A stretch of DNA of 64,000 bases from Stigmatella aurantiaca DW4/3-1. Its GTDB lineage: Bacteria > Myxococcota > Myxococcia > Myxococcales > Myxococcaceae. The stretch is taken from assembly GCF_000165485.1 (NCBI RefSeq), contig NC_014623.1, forward strand, positions 9,752,893-9,816,892. Reading direction: 5' to 3'. Shown piece by piece: positions 23,859 to 33,252 of this stretch (position 1 is the stretch's first letter; each line of letters opens with the position of its first letter). The position numbers and the translations under genes were made by a program. Under the pieces are notes generated by a model. It saw only the letters and a list, made by a program, of their open reading frames with translations. It was not told where the DNA came from and made no database searches.

Positions 23859-26342
23859 CTACCCGCGGCCCGCGGCGCTCTCCTCGGCGGGCGGGGCGCC
23901 CTCTTCGACCACGTGGTGCTTGCGCCGCCAGCGCTCCACCAGCAGCAGGAACGCCGGGAAGCCCACCAGGACGATGAGGATGTTCACCCCGAAGCCCAGG
24001 TTCGCCAGGGTGCCGATGGAGTTGAGGCCCGGGTGCCGCGCGAGGATGAGCGCCAGGAAGCCGATGGCGCTCGTCAACAGACCGCCGGTGATGGCCCGGC
24101 CCGTCTCCGCGTACACGGTGATGAAGTCGCTGTCCGGCTCGCTCAGGCGCTGCACCAGGTGCACCCCTGCGTCCACCGTGGTGCCCACCAGCACCGGCAG
24201 CACCACCAGGTTCAGGTAGTTGAACTGCAAGTCCAGCAGCGCCATCAGCCCCACCAGCCCCGCCACGGACACCAGCGTGGGCATCATGCAGATGAGCGCG
24301 GTGCGCAGCCGCCCCAGCGTCACCCACATCGCCAGGAGCACCGACAGCACCGCGGCGCCCAGGATCTCCGGCCCGTCATGCGCCACCATGTCCAGGATGT
24401 CCGCGAGGATGAGCGACTCGCCCGTGGCCGAGACCCGGGAGCCATCCGGCATCTGCATCCCCCGGACCTCCTTGGCGAAGCGCCGCGTCCCCGCCCCGTC
24501 CGCCAGGTTCACCGCCGCGTACACCAGCACCACGCCGCCGGAGTCCCCGTTCATCCCCTCGAACTGCCGGCGCACCGCCTCGGGCAGCGTGTCGCGCTGG
24601 AAAGGCTTGGCGCTCGACATCTTCAGGGCGCGCTCCACATTGGGCCGCACGTCTTCCGGCAGCCGCTGCGGGTCCAGCCGCTCCAGCCGCTGGTGGATGG
24701 CCTGAAGGATGGACTGCTTCTCCTGCTGGTGCTGGGGCACCAGATCCGCCACCGAGCCCACGAAGTCGATGGTGGAGTTCTTGCCCTGCTTCTCCTTGCG
24801 CGCCTGGAGCTCGCGCACCACCTCGCGCTCCATCGCATGGGTGTCGGTGAGCACCACCACCGGCGACTGCGAGTAGCCCAGGATCTTGTCCATGCGCCGG
24901 TCCAGCCGCACCGACGGCAGCGTCACGTCATCCAGCTTCGTCGAGTCGTAGTTGAAGCTGACGCGCCACGCCTGGCTGATGAGCGCCACCATGCCCACGC
25001 CGACGACGATGGCCACCGCGCGGTAGTGCTGCGGCAACCAGCGCGCCAGCAGCGCCAGCGGTCCAGCCGAGGCCTCGTGCACGCCCGGCTTCCACCCCAG
25101 GCGCGAGGCCAGCCCCAGCATCGCCGGGAGGATGAGCACATACGACACGATGCTCAGGATCATGCCGATCGCGGCGATGACGCCAAACTCCCGGAAGGCG
25201 ATGAACTCGGAGATGGACAAGCTCAGGAACGTGAGCGCGGCCACCACCGCCGCGATGAGCGCCGAGAAGCCCGTGTGGCGGAACGACTCCCGGACCGCGG
25301 CCAGCGAGTCCTGCCCCTCCGAACGCAGCGTGGCATAGCGCCCCAGCAGGTGGATGCCGTGCTCCACGCCCAGGCCGCCCAGCACCGCGCCCAGGAAGCC
25401 GGTGAGCAAGTTCACCTGCCCGTAGACCGCGCCCACGAAGCCGTAGGTCCACGAGAGGCTGGCCACCACGGGCGCCATCGTGAAGGCCACGCTCCACGCG
25501 CTGCGGAAGTGGAAGGCCAGGTACAGCACGAGCAGCGCCAGCGCGATGCCCGAGGCGCGCCCCAGGTCTCCGGTGATGACCTTCTGCTGGTCGATCTTCT
25601 TCTTGTAGTTGCCGGTGATGGCCGTGGTGAAGCCAGGCCCGTACTTCGACAGATCCTGATGGGCCAGGAACTCCTCCACCTGCCCCACCACCTTCTTCGC
25701 GTAGTTCAGGTCCGCCGAGCTGCCCTTGGGCTTGAGCAGCAACACCACCATCCGCTCCTGGGGGTCCAGGTAGTACAGGTCCCCTTCACCCGACAGGCGC
25801 TGGCTGGCGCCGCCCGTGTACTTCTGCTCGATGTCGGAGAAGTCGACGGGCGGGGCCGGGTCCTCGTCCAGCCGGACGAAGAGCGGGTTGGCCTGCTCCT
25901 TCTCCCAGCGGATGCGCGCGTCGATGCGCTCCAGGATGGTCTTCAGGTCCGGCACATCCACGTAGTAGAGGGCGTGCTCCTCGAAGAAGGGACGCGGGCG
26001 CTGGTAGTTGACGTAGCGAACCTCGGAGAGCTGCGCGAGCCGGGGCGCCATGTCGTCCGCGAAGCGCTTGAGGGCCTCCGGCTCCGCGCCCAGCCCCGCC
26101 ACCACCACGTTGCCCTGGCCGCCGAAGCGCTGGCGCAGCTTCTCCAGGTCTTGCACGCTGGTGAAAGAACGGGGCAACAGCGCCGTCAGGTCCGCGTTGA
26201 GTGTCAGCTTGCCTGAGAAATAGGAGCCCACCGCCACCAGGACCGCGGCCAGCAGCAGGGCCTGCCAGGGCTTGCGGTGGTTCCGTGCGGCGAGGGCGCC
26301 AATCGCCGTCTCGAACCGCTCACTGAGCCGCTTGTCACTCAT
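23859..26342 (-). CDS. MMPL/RND-family transporter (first of a pair)
   Basis: 827 aa. The typical MMPL/HAE3 layout is present: one N-terminal helix (WQALLLAAVLVAVGSYFSG), a large exported domain (residues ~45-260), a five-helix block with FVGAVYGQVNLLTGFLGAVL and GLGVEHGIHLLG, a second exported domain, and a final helix block with VLVGTTVDAGVHLVQRLSE. This class exports lipids or other hydrophobic compounds using the proton gradient; HpnN, which moves hopanoids, is a related example. The frame is open far upstream, but ATG 26342 is the first start that leads into the family N terminus; the rest is antisense to the phosphatase gene. It diverges from the phosphatase/MMPL pair with 171 bases between. 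Substrate unknown. Confidence 0.88.
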   Translation of the reverse strand: MSDKRLSERFETAIGALAARNHRKPWQALLLAAVLVAVGSYFSGKLTLNADLTALLPRSFTSVQDLEKLRQRFGGQGNVVVAGLGAEPEALKRFADDMAPRLAQLSEVRYVNYQRPRPFFEEHALYYVDVPDLKTILERIDARIRWEKEQANPLFVRLDEDPAPPVDFSDIEQKYTGGASQRLSGEGDLYYLDPQERMVVLLLKPKGSSADLNYAKKVVGQVEEFLAHQDLSKYGPGFTTAITGNYKKKIDQQKVITGDLGRASGIALALLVLYLAFHFRSAWSVAFTMAPVVASLSWTYGFVGAVYGQVNLLTGFLGAVLGGLGVEHGIHLLGRYATLRSEGQDSLAAVRESFRHTGFSALIAAVVAALTFLSLSISEFIAFREFGVIAAIGMILSIVSYVLILPAMLGLASRLGWKPGVHEASAGPLALLARWLPQHYRAVAIVVGVGMVALISQAWRVSFNYDSTKLDDVTLPSVRLDRRMDKILGYSQSPVVVLTDTHAMEREVVRELQARKEKQGKNSTIDFVGSVADLVPQHQQEKQSILQAIHQRLERLDPQRLPEDVRPNVERALKMSSAKPFQRDTLPEAVRRQFEGMNGDSGGVVLVYAAVNLADGAGTRRFAKEVRGMQMPDGSRVSATGESLILADILDMVAHDGPEILGAAVLSVLLAMWVTLGRLRTALICMMPTLVSVAGLVGLMALLDLQFNYLNLVVLPVLVGTTVDAGVHLVQRLSEPDSDFITVYAETGRAITGGLLTSAIGFLALILARHPGLNSIGTLANLGFGVNILIVLVGFPAFLLLVERWRRKHHVVEEGAPPAEESAAGRG

Positions 26343-26513
26343 GAAGTCCGCTCTTTTGTCCAAAAATGCGCAGTGAAAGCCCCCCAACATGTCGAGGCTC
26401 TCCGCGGGAGTCAACGAAACCCACACGGAGAGCAAGGGGGGGGCGGAGCCCTCGGCGGGACGCCATTGCCACCCTGACATATCCTCCAGCGGCGTGCTTT
26501 GTTCCCCGCCCTC
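26343..26513. promoter_or_regulatory. Divergent promoter region between MMPL and phosphatase genes
   Basis: 171 bases between two divergent starts, so both promoters must lie here. The AT-rich stretch CTCTTTTGTCCAAAAATGCG near 26351-26370 is the best candidate. Shared control of the two MMPL transporters would be easy from this position. No specific operator is identified. Confidence 0.4.
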
Positions 26514-28202
26514 ATGAAGAAGCCACGCCGCTGGCTCCGGTTCAGCCTGCTTGCCGGACTCGTGCTCCTGGGAGTCACCTACATGCTGCGCCCCCCTCCC
26601 CCCCGGGGCCGACCCGCCGATCCGCCCTACCTGACCTTCTTCCTGGTGGATGGGCTGTCGCAGGAAGTGTTCCAGCGGGAGCTGGCGGCAGGGCGCCTGC
26701 CCCACATCGCCCAGCTCCTGGCGGAAGGCCTCTACGTCGAGGACGGCATCGCGGCCTTTCCCAGCATGACGGGCTACGGCTTCTACCCGTTTCTCACCGG
26801 CCGGGACGCGGTGCACAGCGGGGTGCTGGGGCTGCGCTGGTTCCGCCGCGATGCCCAGGAGGGCAACTTCCGCAACTACGTGGGGCGGACCAACGTGGAG
26901 ATGAACCGGGACATGTCCGCCGAGCCCCGCACGCTCTTCGAGTGCTTTCCGGGGCAGCACAGCTTCTCGGTGAACAGCTACGCCAACCGGGGCGTGGTGC
27001 GGAACGAGATTCTCGGCTGGGCCTTCAGCATCGCCAAGTACCAGGAGCAGTACGCGGCGCTGCGCTTCCTGGCGGGCACGCCCTGGCTGGGCCCCCGCTT
27101 CATGCCGGACTGGTTCGCGGCCGAGACGCAGACGGTGGAGCTGGCCATGAAGGACCTGGCCTTCCAACCCAAGGTGCAATGGCTCACCCTGGCCACGCCG
27201 GATGCCCGCCAACACATCGCCGGCACGGACGAGACCTATGTGGCGCTGGTGCGGCACGCGGACAGCCTCATCGGCCGCTACCGCGCGGAGAGCCGGCGCC
27301 TGGGCCAGGAGGAGCACCGCGTCTACGCCGTCATCTCCGACCACGGCGTTACGGACGTGAAACACAATGTGGACTTGCGCAAGGCCCTGGGCGCCGCGGG
27401 GCTGAGCGCCTGGCGGGGCGAGGCCACCAACCTGAGCCGCACGCGGCTCGATGAGCCCGTCTCCACGTGGGCGGACACCGACGTCGTCCTCGCGGTGAAC
27501 GGCAACACGATGAACTACGTCTACCTGCGGGCCGAGGGGGCTGGGGGCGCGGAGGCCTGGCGCCAGCGCGCCGCGCCGCGAGCGGCCTTTCAGCAGACGC
27601 CCCTCAAGGGAGGCGGGCCCGTGAACGTGGTGGAGGTGCTGCGCCAGGTGGAGGGGGTGGAGCTGGTGGTGACGCGCGCGGACGCCTCGGGCGAGGTGCG
27701 CGTCTTCTCCCGGACGGGCGAGGCCCGCATCACCCCGCGCGACGGGGGACTGGCCTACGCCTGCCAGGGCGAGGATCCGCTGAACTACGCGCGCGGCGAG
27801 GCCACGCGGCACCTGTGCGATGGCCAACCGCGCAGCGCGCGCGAGTGGCTCCAGGCCACGCACACCACGGGCTTTCCGGACGCGGTGGTGCGGCTGCACC
27901 GGCTGATGAGCGCCCCGGACGTGGGGGACCTGGTGGTGACGGCGGCTCCCAGCTTCGACCTGGCCGCGGACTACGAGCTCATCGTGGGCAACTACCGCGG
28001 GGGCCACGGCGGCCTGAGGGCGGATCAGCTCCGCGTCCCGTACATCCTCGCGGGGCCGGGCATCCCGGCGGGCCAGCGCATGGCCACCGCGCGCGCCGAA
28101 GACATCGGGGCGACGCTGATGCGCCTGACCGGATGCCCGCCCGCGCCCAACCAGGACGGCGAGGACCTGATGCCCAGCGTGGCTGGCCCCACCCCTCCCT
28201 GA
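26514..28202 (+). CDS. Alkaline phosphatase superfamily protein (phosphodiesterase/pyrophosphatase type)
   Basis: 562 aa. An N-terminal membrane anchor (FSLLAGLVLLGVTYML) precedes an exported catalytic domain. Motifs of the type I phosphodiesterase/nucleotide pyrophosphatase group are seen: FFLVDGLS (metal-binding Asp), AFPSMTGYGFYPFLTG (Thr nucleophile), TLATPDARQHIAG, and VISDHGVTD (metal-binding Asp-His). A late GNYRGGHGGLRADQLRVPYI supplies the last metal His. It should cleave a phosphodiester or pyrophosphate bond outside the inner membrane, possibly on a lipid. It is followed by the second MMPL gene after 73 bases and is divergent from the first, so a joint role in export and processing of one lipid-like substrate is inferred. 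Confidence 0.85.
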   Translation: MKKPRRWLRFSLLAGLVLLGVTYMLRPPPPRGRPADPPYLTFFLVDGLSQEVFQRELAAGRLPHIAQLLAEGLYVEDGIAAFPSMTGYGFYPFLTGRDAVHSGVLGLRWFRRDAQEGNFRNYVGRTNVEMNRDMSAEPRTLFECFPGQHSFSVNSYANRGVVRNEILGWAFSIAKYQEQYAALRFLAGTPWLGPRFMPDWFAAETQTVELAMKDLAFQPKVQWLTLATPDARQHIAGTDETYVALVRHADSLIGRYRAESRRLGQEEHRVYAVISDHGVTDVKHNVDLRKALGAAGLSAWRGEATNLSRTRLDEPVSTWADTDVVLAVNGNTMNYVYLRAEGAGGAEAWRQRAAPRAAFQQTPLKGGGPVNVVEVLRQVEGVELVVTRADASGEVRVFSRTGEARITPRDGGLAYACQGEDPLNYARGEATRHLCDGQPRSAREWLQATHTTGFPDAVVRLHRLMSAPDVGDLVVTAAPSFDLAADYELIVGNYRGGHGGLRADQLRVPYILAGPGIPAGQRMATARAEDIGATLMRLTGCPPAPNQDGEDLMPSVAGPTPP

Positions 28203-28275
28203 GGGCAACCAAGCAGAGGCCTTCTGTTCGCTCTCACGCCGATGGCCACCTTGGAGGACGCAAGGGGGCACATCC

Positions 28276-30780
28276 ATGGCGCCAGAGCCTGTCTCGACGG
28301 GCTGGAGAGGAAAGCTGGAGTGGGGGCTCGGAGCGCTGGCCGCCCGAGGCCACCGGCACCCCACAGGGGCGTTGGTGCTGGCGCTGCTGCTGTGCGGCCT
28401 GGGCGCTTTCTTCGCGCGGAACCTGACGCTCGACGCGAACCTGGTGAGCCTGCTGCCCCGCTCCTTTCCCAGCGTGAAGGACCTGGAGACGCTGGAGCAC
28501 CGCTTCGGGGGCATCGGCTGGGTGGCGGTGGTGGGCGAGGGCGCGGAGCCCGAAGTCCTGAAACGCTTCGCCGATGACATGGCGCCCAAGCTGGAGGCGC
28601 TGCCCGGCATCCGCTTCGTGGAGGTGCAGCGCCCCGGCACCTTCTTCCAGGACCGGGCGCTCTACTACCTGAGCCCGGAGGACCTGGAGGACGTGGAGCG
28701 GCGCCTGGGGGCCCGCATCACTTGGGAGAAGGAGCGGGCCCAACCGCTCTTCGTCCCCCTGGTGGACGAGCCCGCGCCCTCCTTGGACTTCTCGGATCTG
28801 GAGGCCAAGTACGGCGTGGGCGCCGCGCAGCGGATGTCCGGCGCGGGCAAAGAGAACTACTACTTGGATCCCTTGGCGCGCCGCGTGGTACTGCTGGCCC
28901 GGCCCGAGGGCTTCTCGGCGGACCTCGACTTCTCGCACCGCATCATCTCCGAGGTGAAGACCCTGCTGGACGCGCAGGACCTGTCCTCCTACGGGCCCGG
29001 CTTCAAGACGGCCATCACCGGCGCGTACCAGAAGAAGCTGGATCAACAGGCGCAGATCTCCCGGGACATCACCGTGTCCTCGGCGGTGGCGAGCGTGTTG
29101 CTGTTGCTGTTCCTGCTGCTGCACTTCCGCAGCGGGCTGGGGGTGGGGATGGTGCTGGCCCCGGTGGTGGCGGGGCTGGCGTGGACCTATGGCCTGGTGG
29201 GCGCGGCCTATGGCCGGGTGAACCTGCTCACCGGCTTTCTGGGCGCCATCCTCGGAGGCCTGGGCATCGAGCACGGCATTCACCTGCTGGGGAGCTACCT
29301 GCACCTGCGAGGCGATGGACTGAACTCGGAGCAGGCCACGCGAGAAACCTTCACCCACACCGGCAGCGCGGCCCTCACTTCCGCCTGGGTCGCGGCCCTC
29401 ACCTTCCTGGTGCTGGGCACCTCGCGGTTCCGGGCGTTCCGAGAGTTCGGCGTCATCGCCGGCATCGGCATGCTGTTGTTGATCGTGGCCTATGTGCTGG
29501 TCCTGCCCGCGGTGCTGGGGCTGGCGGCACGGTTCAAGTGGAGACCAGGCCCGGGCGCCACGGCCCAGGTCCGCTCCCCGCTGGGCCTGTTGCTCGTGCG
29601 CTGGCGCCGCCCCCTCACGCTGGTGTCGGGGGCAGTGCTCGTGGCGCTGACGGCGAACATGGGCCGGGTGCGCTTCGATTACGACTTCGGCTCACTCGAG
29701 GATCAACACCTGCCCTCGTTCGTGTTGAACCGGCAGGTCAGCGACATCATCGGCTACTCGCAATCTCCGCTGGTGGTGCTCACCGGCAGCCCCGCCGAGG
29801 AACACACGGTGATGGAGCAACTGCGCACCCGTCAGCGGCAGCTCGGCCAGCGCTCCACGGTGGACTTCGTCGCATCCCTGGAGACGCTGATCCCAGCCGA
29901 TCAACCGCGCAAGCAGGCCATCCTCCAGCGCATGGGGAAACTTCTGGAGGACGTGCCCGAGGGGCGGCTCAATGCGGCCCAGCGCCAGCAGCTCGCGCAA
30001 CTGCGCGCCCAGACCCGGGCCGAGCCCTTCACGCGAGAAGCCCTTCCCGCCACGGTCCGCCGGCAGTTCCAGGGACTTCAGGGGCAGAGCGGCTTCGTGC
30101 TCGTGTACCCGGCGGTGAGCCTGTCCGATGGAACCGCCATCCGGGCCCTGGCCCGGGAGGTGCGCGCCGGGGCGAGCCTCCCCGGAGACAAACACCTGCC
30201 CGTGGCGGGGGAGCCCATGGTGCTCGCGGACATCCTGGACATGGTGACGCACGAGGCGCCGCGAATCCTCGTGGGGACCACGCTGGCGGTGCTACTGGCC
30301 ATGTGGGTGACGTTGGGGAGCCTGAGGACGTCGCTGCTGTGTCTGGGTCCCACGCTGGTGTCCCTGCTGGGACTGGTGGGGCTGATGCCGCTGCTGAAGG
30401 TCGAGTTCAACTACCTCAACATCCTCATCATCCCGGTGCTCATTGGCACCACCGTGGACGCGGGCGTGCACCTGCTGACGCAGCTGGTGAGGCCCGGCAA
30501 GGACTTCGTGAAGGTGTACTCGGAGACGGGCCGGGCCATCAGCGGAGGCCTGCTGACGAGCGCGGTGGGCTTCGGAACGCTCTTCCTGGCGAACCACCCC
30601 GGCCTCAACTCCGTCGGGGTGCTGGCCAACCTGGGCTTCGGGGTGAACCTGCTGGTGATGCTGGTGGCCTTCCCCGCGCTGCTCCTGTTCCTCTCGGAGC
30701 GCCGCAAGTCGCGGCCCCGGCGGCCCAACGCCAGCGCCCCCGCGCCCAGCACCTCCCCTCCGCTCTCCTCCCCTTCGTAA
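28276..30780 (+). CDS. MMPL/RND-family transporter (second of a pair)
   Basis: 834 aa. A clear paralogue of the transporter at 23859-26342: both open with ALAAR-x-HR-x-P, share N-LTLDANLVSLLPRSF, GLGIEHGIHLLGSYLHL, FREFGVIAGIGM, GYSQSPLVVLTG and PVLIGTTVDAGVHLL, and have two exported domains between helix blocks. It probably acts at the inner membrane in export of a hydrophobic molecule. The start ATG 28276 lies after AAGGGGG. It follows the alkaline-phosphatase-like gene in the same direction. Divergence in the exported domains suggests different cargo, or two halves of one hetero-assembly. The C terminus is a short Pro/Ser-rich tail. Confidence 0.88.
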   Translation: MAPEPVSTGWRGKLEWGLGALAARGHRHPTGALVLALLLCGLGAFFARNLTLDANLVSLLPRSFPSVKDLETLEHRFGGIGWVAVVGEGAEPEVLKRFADDMAPKLEALPGIRFVEVQRPGTFFQDRALYYLSPEDLEDVERRLGARITWEKERAQPLFVPLVDEPAPSLDFSDLEAKYGVGAAQRMSGAGKENYYLDPLARRVVLLARPEGFSADLDFSHRIISEVKTLLDAQDLSSYGPGFKTAITGAYQKKLDQQAQISRDITVSSAVASVLLLLFLLLHFRSGLGVGMVLAPVVAGLAWTYGLVGAAYGRVNLLTGFLGAILGGLGIEHGIHLLGSYLHLRGDGLNSEQATRETFTHTGSAALTSAWVAALTFLVLGTSRFRAFREFGVIAGIGMLLLIVAYVLVLPAVLGLAARFKWRPGPGATAQVRSPLGLLLVRWRRPLTLVSGAVLVALTANMGRVRFDYDFGSLEDQHLPSFVLNRQVSDIIGYSQSPLVVLTGSPAEEHTVMEQLRTRQRQLGQRSTVDFVASLETLIPADQPRKQAILQRMGKLLEDVPEGRLNAAQRQQLAQLRAQTRAEPFTREALPATVRRQFQGLQGQSGFVLVYPAVSLSDGTAIRALAREVRAGASLPGDKHLPVAGEPMVLADILDMVTHEAPRILVGTTLAVLLAMWVTLGSLRTSLLCLGPTLVSLLGLVGLMPLLKVEFNYLNILIIPVLIGTTVDAGVHLLTQLVRPGKDFVKVYSETGRAISGGLLTSAVGFGTLFLANHPGLNSVGVLANLGFGVNLLVMLVAFPALLLFLSERRKSRPRRPNASAPAPSTSPPLSSPS

Positions 30781-30912
30781 CCCTCCTGGCGAGCATGCTG
30801 CCGGGCGAGCGGCCGCTGCACACATGGGAACGACTGCCCACGTTCCCGACCAGCAACGAAGACTTTCGACACATCCTCAAACCACACACTGCAACGCAAC
30901 GGGAGAGCCGCG

Positions 30913-31404
30913 ATGAAAAACCTCAAGACCAAGGCATTGGTGGCGGGACTGCTGGCGGGGACGCTGACGTTCGTGGGCTGTAAGTCGGACAGCACGATGG
31001 ATCGTCCGGACAGCACCACTCCCCCCGCGACGGACACCACCACGCCCTCGACGGAGGGCACCAGCACGGGGACGACGACGACGCCCGGCACGGGTGGCTC
31101 CGGCACCGAGACCCGGCCCTCCGACGACAACCTCCGCATGCCCGAGGAGGATCCTCTGCGCACGCCCGAGAACGAGAGCATCCGTGACTCCGAGGCCGAG
31201 CCGGGCATCCACCACAATGGCGACCTGGGTCCTGGCACCGGCGGCTCCGGCCTCGACAACAGCACCACGGACGGCGACGGGCTGAACGAGGGGGGCAACA
31301 TCGACAACAACAACCGTCTGCCGGAGTCGTCGACGGACCCGGCCCTGTCGCCGAATGATCCCTCGGTCCAGGGCGATCTGGATGTCCCCGAAGGGGCCCG
31401 CTAA
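30913..31404 (+). CDS. Low-complexity lipoprotein
   Basis: 163 aa. Signal MKNLKTKALVAGLLAGTLTF is followed by lipobox VGC with Cys23, so it is lipid-anchored. The mature part is a disordered Thr/Pro/Gly/Asp-rich linker (PPATDTTTPSTEG, TTTTPGTGGSGTET) and an acidic C-terminal half (MPEEDPLRTPENESI, GLNEGGNIDNNNRLPES). No enzyme domain is present. The ATG follows GGGAGAG. It is probably a surface or periplasmic spacer-type lipoprotein. The 132 bases upstream separate it from the MMPL gene and could hold its own promoter. Confidence 0.75.
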   Translation: MKNLKTKALVAGLLAGTLTFVGCKSDSTMDRPDSTTPPATDTTTPSTEGTSTGTTTTPGTGGSGTETRPSDDNLRMPEEDPLRTPENESIRDSEAEPGIHHNGDLGPGTGGSGLDNSTTDGDGLNEGGNIDNNNRLPESSTDPALSPNDPSVQGDLDVPEGAR

Positions 31405-31483
31405 CCCGGCTCCCAGAGACTTCCTCACGGCTGCGGCGTCCGCGCACTGGCGCGGGCGCCGTTGCCGTTTCTGCCCTCCGCGA

Positions 31484-31693
31484 TCAACTCACGCCAACGC
31501 CGGGATAGGGGTTGGGCGAGATTTGCGGATGGATGATGCGTGGCCCATCGCTCTGCGTGGGCGTGCCCGCGGGCCCCTCCGAGGGACGAATGACCGGGGC
31601 ATGATGGGGGTGTTCAGGCTCTCCGGACCTGCCCGTGCGAGGGGAAGCAGGTGCTTCCGGAATAGGAATGTGCAGGACGTCTTTCTGGCTCAT
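31484..31693 (-). CDS. Small Pro-rich protein with strong ribosome binding site
   Basis: 69 aa, not recognised. It is hydrophilic and Pro/His/Gly-rich (HIPIPEAPASP, GEPEHPHHAPVI, IIHPQISPNPYPG), with no hydrophobic segment and no Cys. It is included because the ATG is preceded by GGAGG at seven bases, among the best Shine-Dalgarno sequences in this part of the window, and because it sits alone in an otherwise empty gap on the opposite strand to its neighbours. A disordered peptide or a leader is possible. Function unknown. Confidence 0.5.
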   Translation of the reverse strand: MSQKDVLHIPIPEAPASPRTGRSGEPEHPHHAPVIRPSEGPAGTPTQSDGPRIIHPQISPNPYPGVGVS

Positions 31694-31923
31694 GATGTTT
31701 CCTCCGTGTTCCGGGCCTCAAGACAAAATGGGGGCGCAGGGAAGGCGGGGTCACCCTCGCGCTCCCTCGTCTCCAGGGCGGACAGGGCTCGGCGGCCGGC
31801 CATTTCCAGGAATAGGCAGAGCCTTCGCGAAAGCCGGAGGCCATCCCCCCCAGCCCGACATAACTTCCCTCGGCAGGCCGTTTCTCCCTGACGGCTTCAG
31901 GGCCCCCATCCGAGCGAGGCGTG

Positions 31924-33189
31924 ATGAGCATCCGGTTGCTGCTGGCAGGCCGATATGGCGGAGGGGACGCGTTCTTCTCCCCTCCCGAGGAGCCCTTGCC
32001 CTGGCTCGAGCGCGTGGAGCGATGGCTCCAGGAGAACGTGGGGGATGGACTGGAAGGCATCCGCCGACTCGAAGGACCCCAGGGAGCGCCGATGCTGCTG
32101 CTGCGCCTGCACCCAGCTGCGGGGGAAGTGTCGGTGGTGGCCGCCGGGCAGGCGCGGGTGGTCATCTCGGCGGAGACCTCCGCGGTAGGCCCTGGCTACC
32201 ACCTCTACCTCTGTGACGTGCTGAAGCAGCTCGGCCGGGCCCTCCACATCACCTGGGCGGACCGCGACGCCGAGGCGGGCGTGGGGGATCCAACGGGCTA
32301 CTTCCACACGGGCCACCCCGGCAACGTGGAGCAGCAGATGCTCACCTGGCTCGGCACATCGGCCGCCCAGATCCTGGAGTTGCGCGGGCAAGGGCGCTCG
32401 GGCTTCGCGCTCTCCATGCGCTTTGGCCACGCCTTCGAGCACCCGGGGGCCCTGCTCACCCCGATGGGGCCTCGTGACGAGGCCTGGCTGCGCGCGGTGG
32501 CCGAGGATCCACGGCGGGGACAGGATGTGTTCCCCTGGTGGGCGCCGGGCGTGAACGCAGCCTCGCGGCGGGGCCGGGCATTGAGCCTGCTCTGGACGGA
32601 GCTCACCTGGCGTCCTCCCCTCCTGGAGGAGGAACGCCGCCGCTTCCGCACCGTGGCGAAGCTGCTGGAGCAAGCGTGGCGCGAGGACCCCACGCTGGAG
32701 TACCCATGGCGCGAGTGGCAGGAGGTGCTCGGCTACCTGGGCCTGGGCGGCACCCTGGCGGAAGAGGTGAGCCGCCGCGCGGCCCTCGCCCCTGAGGGCC
32801 CCCGGATCGGCTACCGCCGGGGCTCGGTGCACGTGGCGCTGCCAGAGGGCTGGGAGATCCGCATCCCGGGCTCGCTCGCGGAGGAGAAGCTGGGAGATGG
32901 AAGCTGGGTGGCGCGCGACCACCGCCGCAGCGTGCGCTTCGTCCCACTGGAGGATGCGGAGGACATCGCCCCGGCCAGCCCCGAGCGCCGGCTGCTGGAG
33001 TTGGAGCACCGGGGCGAGCGCGTCAGCGGACGGGCCTCCCTGCACATGGAGCCTGGCGAGTGCCGCCTCACGGCCCTGTGCCACGCCGGAACGCGCCGAG
33101 CGCTGTGCGTGGTGAGCTTCGATGACCCGGATGAGCAGGACTGGGCGCTGGGAACCTGGCGCTCGCTGGACCGGGCCATCGCCGCGTAG
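31924..33189 (+). CDS. Hypothetical protein, 421 aa
   Basis: Not recognised. It has a mixed alpha/beta N-terminal half (MSIRLLLAGRYGGGDAFFSP, APMLLLRLHPAAGEVSVVAA, YHLYLCDVLKQLGRALHITW), a middle section with FHTGHPGNVEQQMLTWLG, and a C-terminal beta-rich part (VHVALPEGWEIRIPG, ECRLTALCHAGTRRALCVVS). There is no signal peptide or membrane helix, so it is probably cytoplasmic. The GTG just before (31921) could also serve as start. Codon bias is strongly that of a real gene. It converges with the DUF4142 gene, with a hairpin between. Confidence 0.7.
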   Translation: MSIRLLLAGRYGGGDAFFSPPEEPLPWLERVERWLQENVGDGLEGIRRLEGPQGAPMLLLRLHPAAGEVSVVAAGQARVVISAETSAVGPGYHLYLCDVLKQLGRALHITWADRDAEAGVGDPTGYFHTGHPGNVEQQMLTWLGTSAAQILELRGQGRSGFALSMRFGHAFEHPGALLTPMGPRDEAWLRAVAEDPRRGQDVFPWWAPGVNAASRRGRALSLLWTELTWRPPLLEEERRRFRTVAKLLEQAWREDPTLEYPWREWQEVLGYLGLGGTLAEEVSRRAALAPEGPRIGYRRGSVHVALPEGWEIRIPGSLAEEKLGDGSWVARDHRRSVRFVPLEDAEDIAPASPERRLLELEHRGERVSGRASLHMEPGECRLTALCHAGTRRALCVVSFDDPDEQDWALGTWRSLDRAIAA

Positions 33190-33198
33190 AAAACAAAA

Positions 33199-33227
33199 GC
33201 GCCGGTCTCCCCGAAGGAAACCGGCGC
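33199..33227. terminator. Bidirectional terminator
   Basis: GCGCCGGT (33199-33206) pairs with ACCGGCGC (33220-33227). On the minus strand the stem is followed by a T-rich stretch (complement of AAAACAAAA at 33190-33198), so it should stop transcripts of the DUF4142 gene well; on the plus strand it follows the hypothetical gene's stop by nine bases. Confidence 0.75.
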
Positions 33228-33252
33228 GCGGGCGCGGTGGCGCGCGCTCGTC

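Noticed and set aside
23424-26216. A 930-codon open frame on the plus strand
   Set aside because: It lies antisense to kinase copy B and the MMPL gene, is rich in His/Arg/Gln with no domain, and arises from strong third-position GC bias.
26343-28640. Extension of the MMPL frame upstream to 28640
   Set aside because: That stretch is antisense to the phosphatase and the second MMPL gene, shows no family similarity, and the family N terminus begins at the ATG at 26342.
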